A stretch of DNA of 64,000 nt from Siderastrea radians. Its lineage: Eukaryota > Cnidaria > Anthozoa > Scleractinia > Rhizangiidae. The stretch spans positions 15,044,057-15,108,056 of the forward strand of contig OZ024898.1 in assembly GCA_964017195.1 (NCBI GenBank). Reading direction: 5' to 3'. Within the stretch, counting starts at the first letter, position 1. Each line of letters begins with the position of its first letter. A program made the position numbers and the translations under genes. A model generated the notes under the pieces. The model searched no databases. It saw nothing but the letters and a program-made list of their open reading frames with translations, and had not been told where the DNA came from. Shown here piece after piece: positions 6,862-15,508 of this stretch.

Positions 6862-7315
6862 GAATCAAATAAGAAAAAAAAATCATTCTCTGGTATACTT
6901 TGGTGCTGGATGGGATTTCAAACCAATTAATGACCAAGTATATAAGAAATTCAATCACTTTATATTCATTGATAGTCTACCTATGATGCCGCATTATGAA
7001 CCAGGCATGCCAGGGTATGAAAAAAGCAAAGATAGAGAAGCATTTATAAAAACTCTAAAAAATAAAGCTATGAAATATGGAATGACATTATCCAGTATCA
7101 GAAAAAATTTATTAACATTCAAAAACAATCACCAAAAACTCGAATATTATATGAATACAACAGTTCTAGATGCTTTGACGAATAAAATTATTAGAAAGAA
7201 ATTAAACAGGGTTATATGGGTACATGAGAATGGATTCAGACCATATGATTATGGTTTAAATATAGGCGATTTGCCTAATCTGTTAGAGTACCGTGCGAAA
7301 ATACATGAATTATAA
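6859..7315 (+). CDS. Hypothetical protein with a frame break at an A9 tract
   Basis: The ATG at 6859 correctly follows the second-class box, but its frame stops after 23 codons. A second frame is open before 6983 through 7315 and is clearly protein-like upstream of its first ATG (an aromatic FGAGWDF stretch, then a hydrophobic strand and PMMPHYEPGMPGY). The two frames meet at nine A (6874-6882), so the gene is probably one ~150-residue ORF interrupted by a homopolymer indel. The 110-aa stretch from 6983 is helical and basic. The family is not identified with confidence. Confidence 0.5.
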
Positions 7316-7373
7316 ATATCATACGTACATAATTAAAGATTTTTCCCATATATAAATATATACATATATATAT

Positions 7374-7868
7374 ATGGTAAATGAACAATTAAAAAATCAT
7401 CTAAAAAACTTCACCGTAAAGGAATTGAAAAAGGAGGTCATCGCCGTGAAAAAGGGTTTCCAAGTTTCCAAATTAAGGCGAGCTGATGTAGAAAACGTCA
7501 TACTAAAAAATCATCAACACTTCCTACACTTACTAAAAAAGAAGAAGGTGAAGAAGGCTAAACCACTAACGAAAGTAAAGAAGGCTAAACCAATGTCGAA
7601 ACAGGAGAATGCTAAACCAAAAAAATCACAATATGAAGCGTTTATAAGAGTAAAAGAGTACATAACCGGACTTTTAGATGAACTTGACGAAAAAGCAGAA
7701 GGAACAAGAAATTCCGTATTCGTTGATGAACGATTCAGTGGTGTCACTATACAAAAAATTAAATCACAGTACGTCATACGCGATAGTAATGATTTCAGCA
7801 ATATAATACTACGAGCTACAACTGATCGCAAGAAGGTTGAAGACCTACTATACCATATGTTAGCATAA
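7374..7868 (+). CDS. SAP-like, lysine-rich protein, 164 aa
   Basis: Residues ~1-50 form two helices with FTVKELKKEV and LRRADVENVILKN, similar to SAP or HeH DNA-binding helices common in Polinton accessory proteins. A highly basic linker with repeated KKAKP units (55-84) follows, then a compact C-terminal domain (~88-164) ending in LLYHMLA. It is likely DNA-binding and virion- or replication-associated; this is inferred from composition. The leader is alternating TA rather than either conserved box. It lies directly upstream of the polymerase. Confidence 0.5.
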   Translation: MVNEQLKNHLKNFTVKELKKEVIAVKKGFQVSKLRRADVENVILKNHQHFLHLLKKKKVKKAKPLTKVKKAKPMSKQENAKPKKSQYEAFIRVKEYITGLLDELDEKAEGTRNSVFVDERFSGVTIQKIKSQYVIRDSNDFSNIILRATTDRKKVEDLLYHMLA

Positions 7869-7955
7869 TTGGATCATTTGAATTCTTGACCATGCTTAAA
7901 CGCGAGTTGAAACCACTTAAATAATATTTTACTATAGTAATATATACATAGAATG
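7868..7955 (+). promoter_or_regulatory. Second-class upstream box, copy 3 (polymerase leader)
   Basis: GGATCATTTGAATT, TTAAACGCGAGTT, AAACCACTTAAAT and TACTATAGTA (7930-7939) precede the polymerase ATG at 7953. Confidence 0.5.
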
Positions 7956-10916
7956 CAAATGAAAGAATCTAATCATATTAATATGGATAAAGCTAGTTTG
8001 AAGAAACTCAGCAAATCACAACTTATTAAATTGCTTCTGAAGCAGGAGAATAAGAAGCCAGTTCAACAAAAAAGAAGACCAATACCAACACCTCGTAAGA
8101 GTGTCAAAGAAATGGTCAAGCAGTATGAAGATAATATTATTCCAGAGTTCCGGGATAATTACAAACCAGTCCCGACGCCCAGAACTGTTAAAAGAAAACC
8201 GATACCAATACCAAGAACCATAATAAAACAAACAGACAAAGCTTTAAAAGGTTTTGTAAAATCTTACGAAATCAACATAAGAAACGAAAGAGATCCGCTT
8301 GTTCAAATGCAAAATACACGAAATGGTGTAGAACGTCAAGTAACAACTTTATTGAATGAAATGAAAGGCTTGAAATACGTTGAAACATTGAAAGTCACTT
8401 TCGAAAAAATATCATCTGATGTAATAATTGAAAAGTCAGCATATTTCAATAGCGCAAGTCAAACAATAATCAACCAAGTGGGAATCAGTGAATCATTAAA
8501 AATTTCTTCAGAAAACATCATAAACAAAATAGCTCAATGGATATCAGAAGGATCAGGATGGACTGTAAAAGAAATTAATGACCATTACCTAAACATTGCT
8601 AAATATAGGCCTATGAAGGGATCATCTTACATGAAACTTCCTAAAGAACTGCAAAACAGTGCTAAAGGTTTAATAAACATGAAAAATAAGGATAATAAAT
8701 GCTTCCGATGGTGTCATATTAGACATATAAATCCACAAGAAAAATATCCTCAAAGAATAAAAAAGGTTGACAAGCCATATATTAAAATATTAGATTATTC
8801 AGGTATTGAATTCCCAGTTTGCGTCAAACATTACAACAAAATTGAGAAGCAAAACAGCATCAATATAAATGTATTCGGCTATGAAAACAAACAACCTTAC
8901 CCCATCTATATTTCAAAAGAAAAGAATGAAGATCATATGGAACTACTTTTAATAACTGAAAATGAGAACAATCATTATGTTCTTATAAAAGATTTCAACA
9001 AATTCATGTATAACCAAACAAAACATGAGCATAGAAAACACTTTTGCATGCACTGTCTGCAATGTTTTAGTTCTGACAGGGTATTGAGCAATCATAAAGA
9101 TATTTGCATACAAGTTAATGGCACTCAAGCAATTAAAATGCCAACTAAAGATAACAATATATTAAAATTCAACAACTTTCATAAACAGCAACCTGTACCA
9201 TTTGTTATTTATGCTGATTTCGAGGCTATCACAGAGAAAATTCATGGATGTCAACAAGAAGGTAAGAAATCATATACTGAGGCTTACCAAAAACATACCG
9301 ACTGTGGATATGGATATAAGGTTGTCTGCTGTTATGACGACAAATATACCAAACCAATACAACTATATAGAGGTGAAAATGCTGTTTACAAATTCATGGA
9401 AAATATTTTAGAAGAAGTAAAATGGTGTAAAAAAGTACTGAAAAAACATTTTAATAAACCATTGAAAATGAGTATTGAGGATGAGCAGGAATTCAAAAAA
9501 TCAACGAGATGCCACATCTGTGATAAGAAATATAATGAAGAAGACATCCGTGTAAGAGATCATTGTCATATTACAGGTGTATTCAGAGGATCAGCACACC
9601 AAGACTGTAATTTGAAACTAAAAATGAAGCCTGAAGAAATAAAAATTCCTGTTATATTCCATAATTTGAGGGGTTATGACAGCCATTTCATAATGCAAAA
9701 ATTAGGTCAAATAGTCAAAAAGCACACATACAAAAATAATAAAGGAGAGGATAAACAAATGAATATCAATGCTATTCCAAATAACATGGAAAAGTATATG
9801 GCTTTTATGCTTGGCAATCATCTTACCTTTATTGACAGTTTCCAATTCATGAGCTCAAGTTTGGATAAATTAGTTAGCAACTTACCAGCAGAAGCTCTAA
9901 AGTATACTAGTGAACGGTTCAAAAAAGAAAAATTAAGTCTTATGACCCGTAAGGGAGTTTATCCTTATGATTACATGGATAGTTTTGATAAATTCAACAA
10001 AACAGAATTACCAACTAAAGAAGAATTTTACAGCATATTGATTGATGAGCATATTTCAAATGAAGATTATACCCATGCTCAAAATGTTTGGAATACATTT
10101 AAATTGCAGACAATGGGTGAATACCATAATTTATATCTCAAGTCTGATATCCTTTTATTAGCTGATGTGTTTGAAAATTTCCGTAGAACATGTATTCAGT
10201 ATTATAAATTAGACCCATGTCACTATTTTACATCACCTGGTTTGTCTTGGGATGCTATGTTAAAGATGACTAATATTAAATTAGAACTAATGACTGACAT
10301 CAACATGTTTCAATTCATTGAAAAAGGTATGCGTGGAGGAATTAGTTATATAGCCAACAGATATGGTAAAGCAAACAATAAGTACATGAAAGAATACGAT
10401 GAGAAGGCGCCCTCAAAGTATATAATGTACTTGGATGCTAATAATTTATACGGCTGGGCGATGTCACAGCATCTCCCTGTCGGTAATTTCAGATGGATGA
10501 CAGAAAAGCAAATCAGCAAACTAAATGTAGCCAGATATAATGAAAATAGTGAAAAGGGGTTAATACTAGAAGTTGATCTAGAATATCCCAAAGAGTTGCA
10601 TAACCTTCATAATGACTACCCATTGGCTGCTGAGAGGGTTTGTGTAAAAAAAAATATGCTGTCTGATTATTGTAAAAAGATAGCTACAAAGTATAATATA
10701 TCAACAGGACTAGTACATAAACTAATCCCAACATTATCAAATAAAGAAAAATATGTTCTGCATTACAGAAACTTGCAGATGTATATTGATCTTGGATTAA
10801 AATTGAAAAAGATCCATAGAGTATTAGAATTTGATCAGTCACCATGGTTGAAGCAATATATTGATTTCAACACACAAAAACGATCGCAAGCCGAGTTGAC
10901 CGAGATCATACGATAG
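7953..10916 (+). CDS. Protein-primed family B DNA polymerase (pPolB), 3'-truncated, 987 aa
   Basis: This is the Polinton replicative polymerase. In order: a basic N-terminus with three P[IV]P[TI]PR proline motifs (~43-88); a helical region; a C2H2 finger (HFCMHC, then SNHKDIC, ~363-385); exonuclease motif I YADFEA (Asp422, Glu424); an HNH/endonuclease VII-like zinc insert (CHIC, RDHCHITG, AHQDCN, ~515-552); exonuclease motif II FHNLRGYDSHF; and polymerase motif A LDANNLYGWAMS (~824-835). The ORF then ends shortly after a TKIHRVLEF-type region, before the motif B lysine helix and the DTDS motif C, so catalytic palm residues are missing. The last ~8 codons look unrelated, so the 3' end was replaced by other DNA. 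Confidence 0.88.
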   Translation: MQMKESNHINMDKASLKKLSKSQLIKLLLKQENKKPVQQKRRPIPTPRKSVKEMVKQYEDNIIPEFRDNYKPVPTPRTVKRKPIPIPRTIIKQTDKALKGFVKSYEINIRNERDPLVQMQNTRNGVERQVTTLLNEMKGLKYVETLKVTFEKISSDVIIEKSAYFNSASQTIINQVGISESLKISSENIINKIAQWISEGSGWTVKEINDHYLNIAKYRPMKGSSYMKLPKELQNSAKGLINMKNKDNKCFRWCHIRHINPQEKYPQRIKKVDKPYIKILDYSGIEFPVCVKHYNKIEKQNSININVFGYENKQPYPIYISKEKNEDHMELLLITENENNHYVLIKDFNKFMYNQTKHEHRKHFCMHCLQCFSSDRVLSNHKDICIQVNGTQAIKMPTKDNNILKFNNFHKQQPVPFVIYADFEAITEKIHGCQQEGKKSYTEAYQKHTDCGYGYKVVCCYDDKYTKPIQLYRGENAVYKFMENILEEVKWCKKVLKKHFNKPLKMSIEDEQEFKKSTRCHICDKKYNEEDIRVRDHCHITGVFRGSAHQDCNLKLKMKPEEIKIPVIFHNLRGYDSHFIMQKLGQIVKKHTYKNNKGEDKQMNINAIPNNMEKYMAFMLGNHLTFIDSFQFMSSSLDKLVSNLPAEALKYTSERFKKEKLSLMTRKGVYPYDYMDSFDKFNKTELPTKEEFYSILIDEHISNEDYTHAQNVWNTFKLQTMGEYHNLYLKSDILLLADVFENFRRTCIQYYKLDPCHYFTSPGLSWDAMLKMTNIKLELMTDINMFQFIEKGMRGGISYIANRYGKANNKYMKEYDEKAPSKYIMYLDANNLYGWAMSQHLPVGNFRWMTEKQISKLNVARYNENSEKGLILEVDLEYPKELHNLHNDYPLAAERVCVKKNMLSDYCKKIATKYNISTGLVHKLIPTLSNKEKYVLHYRNLQMYIDLGLKLKKIHRVLEFDQSPWLKQYIDFNTQKRSQAELTEIIR

Positions 10917-11435
10917 TCTCATGTCATTGACACAATAGCTATTAGTAATGACGTCACGCCACAGCTGTGGCGTTTTGTGGCTTAATATTATTTAAACCCA
11001 TTGACACAATAGCTATCAGTGATGACGTCACGCCACAGCTGTGGCGGTCTCCATACAAGTTCCACAAACACAGTCTGCTTTTCTGTTCACTACAAACTTT
11101 ACTGACAAACTTTACTGACAAACTTTACTGACAAACTTTACTTCAAATACAAGTTCATCTGATATTACATGACAATCTGATGACTCATCGGGGAAGTCCC
11201 TGTGGTTTTCAAGACAAAAAGAACTGTCTAACGCGTTAGAAAAACAATTGAAAAAACTTAATGACTCATTTCCTCGGGAAAGTCCCTGTGGTTTTAAGAC
11301 TTCCTGCAGTGCGACGTCACGTGATGGAGAAAGCGTTCGATACTGCATGAAATAAAAACATATAGTATCCATGTAATAAAATACATATAGTTATCCATAA
11401 AATGGAACCAGCATCGCAAAAAGAAACATCCCCTC
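10917..11435. repeat. Non-coding junction with 48-bp direct repeats, 13-bp tandem repeat and paired 30-40-bp repeats
   Basis: Two 48-bp copies at 10925-10972 and 10999-11046 differ at two positions, and each contains TGACGTCA and the palindrome GCCACAGCTGTGGC. A 13-bp unit (CTGACAAACTTTA) repeats about 3.5 times at 11093-11142. A further pair of related segments with GATGACTCAT/AATGACTCAT and AGTCCCTGTGGTTTT lies near 11180 and 11260. There is no supported gene. Confidence 0.7.
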
Positions 11436-11798
11436 TTGATCGCAAAGCGATCAATTCACTGCCTCACAAAAGCTCCGCTTTTGTTCCCCAATGCAAAAAA
11501 TATGGATCTGGCATATAAAAAAATGATGTGGAGCCATGTGATGGAACCAATATAGTTGAAAATGTTATGGCGACATTATGCCTATTGTGCCCTACGACAT
11601 GCAATCTCTGCGAGATTGCATATCTACCCACAATAGGCCGGAAGGAGCCTCACTCGTTGACTTCGTCAACGACTTCCCGAGCCTGCTCGGCTCCTCACCA
11701 TATGTTGGTGACCATATGATTATAGTAGTTATAGAGTTGGCGCTGTTCAAGACCAGTTTTGAAAAAACTGGTCTCGAACCGCCAACTCTATAACTACT
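11436..11798. repeat. Cluster of short-loop hairpins
   Basis: In 363 bp I count perfect or near-perfect stems at 11436-11454 (8 bp, loop AAA), 11466-11484 (8 bp, loop TCC), 11580-11638 (nested 10-bp outer and 10-bp inner stem, loop TGC), 11644-11694 (outer GGAGCC/GGCTCC enclosing an 8-bp TCGTTGAC stem with loop TTC and a CCGAG/CTCGG stem), 11695-11711 (6 bp), and 11724-11798 (19-bp outer, 4-bp middle and 11-bp inner stem, loop GAA). No protein-coding signal is seen. Confidence 0.8.
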
Positions 11799-13440
11799 TT
11801 GCTGGACACAGGAATTTCTTGAGCAGTGAATTCTGCTTTAGAATAAAGCTCAATATCGTTTTTCCCCTTGGTTGAAGAGGTGACTTATTTACACTCTTTT
11901 CAGTTGACCGCTCTTAGCAACTGGAAATAAACCAACCCTTCTAAATAACACCGTTAAATGATTGATTTGGACTTATCAGGATTTAACTTTTACATCTAAT
12001 TTATCAGCGCTGGCAGATCCATCTCTATATAAAATGCACATAGTGTTAAACAAACAAATGAAATGAGAATTGTCCGACTGGGACGGACCACTACTTTCTC
12101 CGAGCAATTATTACGGAAAATGTGCTAAACTCCGGGAGAAGAGTCGATATTTTAAGGCTGACAATTAAAAGGAGATTTGGACAGCTGTTACTATCATTCA
12201 AAATCACACTTTTTTCAACAGAATTAACACATTTTATTTAAATGACGATCGACCTATATTGTATTTTTGGAAATTCTAACGAGAAAGCAATAATTAATCA
12301 GAAACTATTGGTGAAGTTCTAGGCATATCTATGTTCCAAATTGTTAATTCATTCTGCTAATGCATCCGCTTCATACGCAGTTATTAATAAAACCAGGTGA
12401 AAGTTGGTACTCAGGGATCTGGGCACGGGTTGCAACAAGGGTTGGTCGACGTTTCAACATCCGAACATGCGCAGTTGTGTTCCTGGCAGATGAAAAGTTG
12501 CCTAGCCGGAACGCCGGGCAAACTCAAGTTCCGCATTTATTTCCTTGACAACTGAGATTCTCCTTTTGGTCAAAAATTAAAATCGAAAGCCCAATAAATT
12601 TCTTTAAAAACTGCAGTAATTTCATGTTTTATGTACAAGCGCTTGTGGGAAAAAAAGTTTTCATAAGTAGTCTCTCACACTCTATGACATAGGCTACAAA
12701 AATTAAATAGTAGGTAAGAAGTTTATAAAAACTGTTGTAAAGAGAAGCAAGGAAAATAACTGAGTGACTGAGTGAGACTGACTCACACAATGTCGGGCTG
12801 TTGACTATTGACCTTTTATCACTGACATCTCTTCTAAAACAACTAATAACAAACACAGAAGATGTGTAATATACAGGAGTACCCAACGACGAACTTTTCA
12901 GATTTGAAATATTTTTGGCCCAAATGATTCCTTGACATTCCTTAAGACTTTTATGGTTAATATTTAACTACCGTGGGAAAAAAATAACCGCTCTTCAAAG
13001 CCAGCTAGCTATGGATTAACATTTTTACTTGCCAGCCAGGATCTATTTTGCTAATCGTTTTTGCCAGCCAGGGACATTTTGCCTGGAGCTTTTGCCAGCC
13101 AGGGACATTTTTAAATCATATGATTTTCCCAGCATTTTTGGTGCGTCAGTTTTTCCAGCCAGGAGATCCTTGATTTTTAATTCCCTCGAATCAAAACAAC
13201 TTGGAGCATTTCATGATGACGATTTTAGTCATTTTATTTCCCGACGCATTTTCTATTTAGGAATTTACATCAGCTACAAATGAAATTTAAGTGGTACTTA
13301 CCTTGAAATGGAAAGTTGCTAAACTCACCAGTAAAAATGTACTTTTTGCCTTTATTTGAAGCTTACTTGACAGAAATGTCGCTGGATAATCATCACTGAG
13401 TCTATAGCCATACACATGCAGCCACAACTCAGTGCTTTTT
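11799..13440. other. No gene seen; short interspersed repeats
   Basis: AT-rich sequence. Around 13030-13170 the phrase TTTTGCCAGCCAGGGACA recurs about four times in degenerate form. No ORF here has a recognisable product. Confidence 0.6.
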
Positions 13441-13444
13441 AGCT

Positions 13445-15330
13445 TTTAATGTTATGCTTGAGGGCACGGAGTGATGTAAATGCCTGGAAGGCACAGTCTC
13501 TTCTTGAGGTTAAAAGCACGACTGACGGCACAATGGGATTGAAACGCCAGGAAGACATAGTCTATTCGTAGATAATCCTCAAATGATTGACACAGTGTGA
13601 TTGAATACCAGCAAGGCACAGTCTTTTCTTGATAATCAAGGTACAATCGGCGGCACAGAGTGATTGAAATGCCAATAAGGCACAGCGTTTTCTTAATAAT
13701 CTGCTTATTATTGACGGCACAGAGTGATTAAAATCCCATTAAGGCACAGTCTTTTCTTAATCATCAATGTAAAATAGACGGTACAGAGTGATTGAAATGC
13801 CAGTATAGCACAGTATTTTCCTGATGATCAATGTAGAATCGACCGGCGGCACAGAGTTAATTATTGAAATGCCAGTAAGGCACAGTCTTTTCTTAACAAT
13901 CAGCCTATGTTTGACGGCACAGAATGATTGAAATGCCAGTAAGGCTCAGTCTTTTCTTGATGATCAAATGTACAATCGACGGCACAGGATCATTGAAATG
14001 CCAGTAAGGCACAGTCTTTTCTTAATAATCAGCTTATGATTGACGGCACAGAGTGACTGAAATGCAAGTAAGGCTCAGTCTTTCTTTGATAATCAGCGTA
14101 TGATTGACGGCACAGAATGACTGCAATGCCAGTAAGGCTCAGTCTTTTCTTAATAACCAGCTTATGATTGACAGCACAGAATGATTGAAATGCCAGTAAG
14201 ACTCATTTTTTTTTATAATCAGCTTATGATTGACGGCACAGAATGATTGAAATGCCAGTAAGGCTCAGTCTTTTCTTGATGATCAAAGTACAATCGGTGG
14301 CACAGAGTGATTGAACTGCCAGTAAGGGACAGTCTTTTCTTGCTGATCAAATGTACAATCGACGGCACAGAGTGATTGAAGTGCCAGTAAGGTGCAGTCT
14401 TTTCTTGATGGTCAAAGTACAATCGACGGCACAGAGTGATTGAACTGCCAGTAAGGCGAAGTCTTTTCTTAATAATCAGCTTATGATTGACGGCACAGAG
14501 CGACTGAAATGGCATTAAGGCACAGACTTGTCTTAGTGATCAATGTATAATCGACGGCACAGAGTGATTGAAATGCCAGTAACGCACAGTCTTTCCTTGA
14601 CGATCAAAGTACAATCGGAGGCACAGTGTGATTGAAATGCCAGTAATCCGCAGTCTTCTCTTGATCATCAATGTAGAATCGACGGCACGGAGTGATTGAA
14701 ATGCCAGTAAGGCACAGTCTTTTCTTATTAAACAGCTTATGATTGACGGCACAGAGTTATTGATTAACTTTGATAATCAATGTACAATCGACGGTACAGA
14801 GTACAGAGTGATTGAAATGCCAGTAAGGCGCAGTCTTTTCTTGACGACCATTGTACAATCGGCGGCACAGAGTGATTGAAATGCCAGTAAGGCACAGTAT
14901 TTTCACGGTGGTCAAAGTATAATCGGCGGCAAGGCACGGAGTGATTGAAATGCCAGTAAAGCACAGTCTTTTCTTGATGATCACAGTATAATCGGTGGCA
15001 CAGAGTGATTGAAAAGTAGTAAGGCATGGTCTTTTCTTGATGATCAAAGTACAGTTGATGGCACAGAGTGTTGAAATTCCATTAAGGCACAGTCTTTTCT
15101 TGGTAATCAATGTACAGTCGACGGGACGGTGTGATTGAAATGCCAAGAAGACAGAGACGTTTATTGATAACCAACGTATGATTGACGGCACGGTTTGGTT
15201 GAAATGCCAGTAATGCACAGTCTTTTCTTGATGAACAAAGTACAATTGACGCGGCACAGAGTGATTGAAATGCCAGTAAGGCACAGTCTTTTCTGGGTAA
15301 TCAATGTGTGATTGATGAAACAGTGTGCCA
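13445..15330. repeat. Minisatellite, ~64-bp unit, about 28-29 diverged copies
   Basis: The unit contains GGCACAGAGTGATTGAAATG, then CCAGTAAGGCACAGTCTTTTC, then a variable TTGATNATCAANGTACAATCGAC-type part. Copies are 62-68 bp and diverged, so the array is old. Minus-strand ORFs of 60-175 codons inside it are by-products of the repeat. It lies just beyond the 3' end of the minus-strand transposon ORFs and could be part of that element. Confidence 0.85.
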
Positions 15331-15508
15331 TTTAAAATAACGAAGAAACAATAACTGAAATAGTACGCGGCAGACAGTACTTGAATTCCAAGGTACAGCT
15401 AAAGGTAGCCAGGCAATTGAAGATTTTTTGGTATCGTTTTTTAGTTAGTTTTGTGTTGTTTTTGTTGTTTTTTGATTTTTTTTTGTCTGTTCATAACAAC
15501 AGGGTTCC
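15331..15508. other. Spacer between minisatellite and transposon ORF3 stop
   Basis: T-rich on the plus strand (15421-15490). It is probably 3' untranslated DNA of the minus-strand transposon. No polyadenylation signal is clear. Confidence 0.4.

Larger units (their letters stand above)
1..10916 (+). mobile_element. Polinton/Maverick (adintovirus-like) element, left end outside window, right end truncated
   Basis: About 10.9 kb of co-oriented, intronless, AT-rich ORFs combine the Polinton hallmarks: a major capsid-type protein, an adenovirus-type cysteine protease, a retrovirus-like integrase with chromodomain, and a protein-primed family B DNA polymerase. Polintons are self-synthesising DNA transposons that probably double as virus genomes. 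The FtsK-like packaging ATPase normally present is not seen and may lie left of base 1. No terminal inverted repeat can be identified: the left end is outside the window and the right end breaks inside the polymerase at about 10890-10916. Two short ORFs carry frame breaks at A-homopolymers, so the copy is probably partly decayed, though most ORFs are intact. Confidence 0.9.

Noticed and set aside
10917..11435. Right terminal inverted repeat of the Polinton
   Set aside because: The left end is outside the window so no match can be made, and the polymerase is already truncated before this point.
13452..15284. Several minus-strand ORFs of 60-175 codons
   Set aside because: They are translations of the ~64-bp minisatellite with repeated peptide units and no domain.
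13445..15330. CRISPR-like array
   Set aside because: Whole units repeat with gradual divergence. There are no unique spacers between fixed repeats, and the context is an animal genome.
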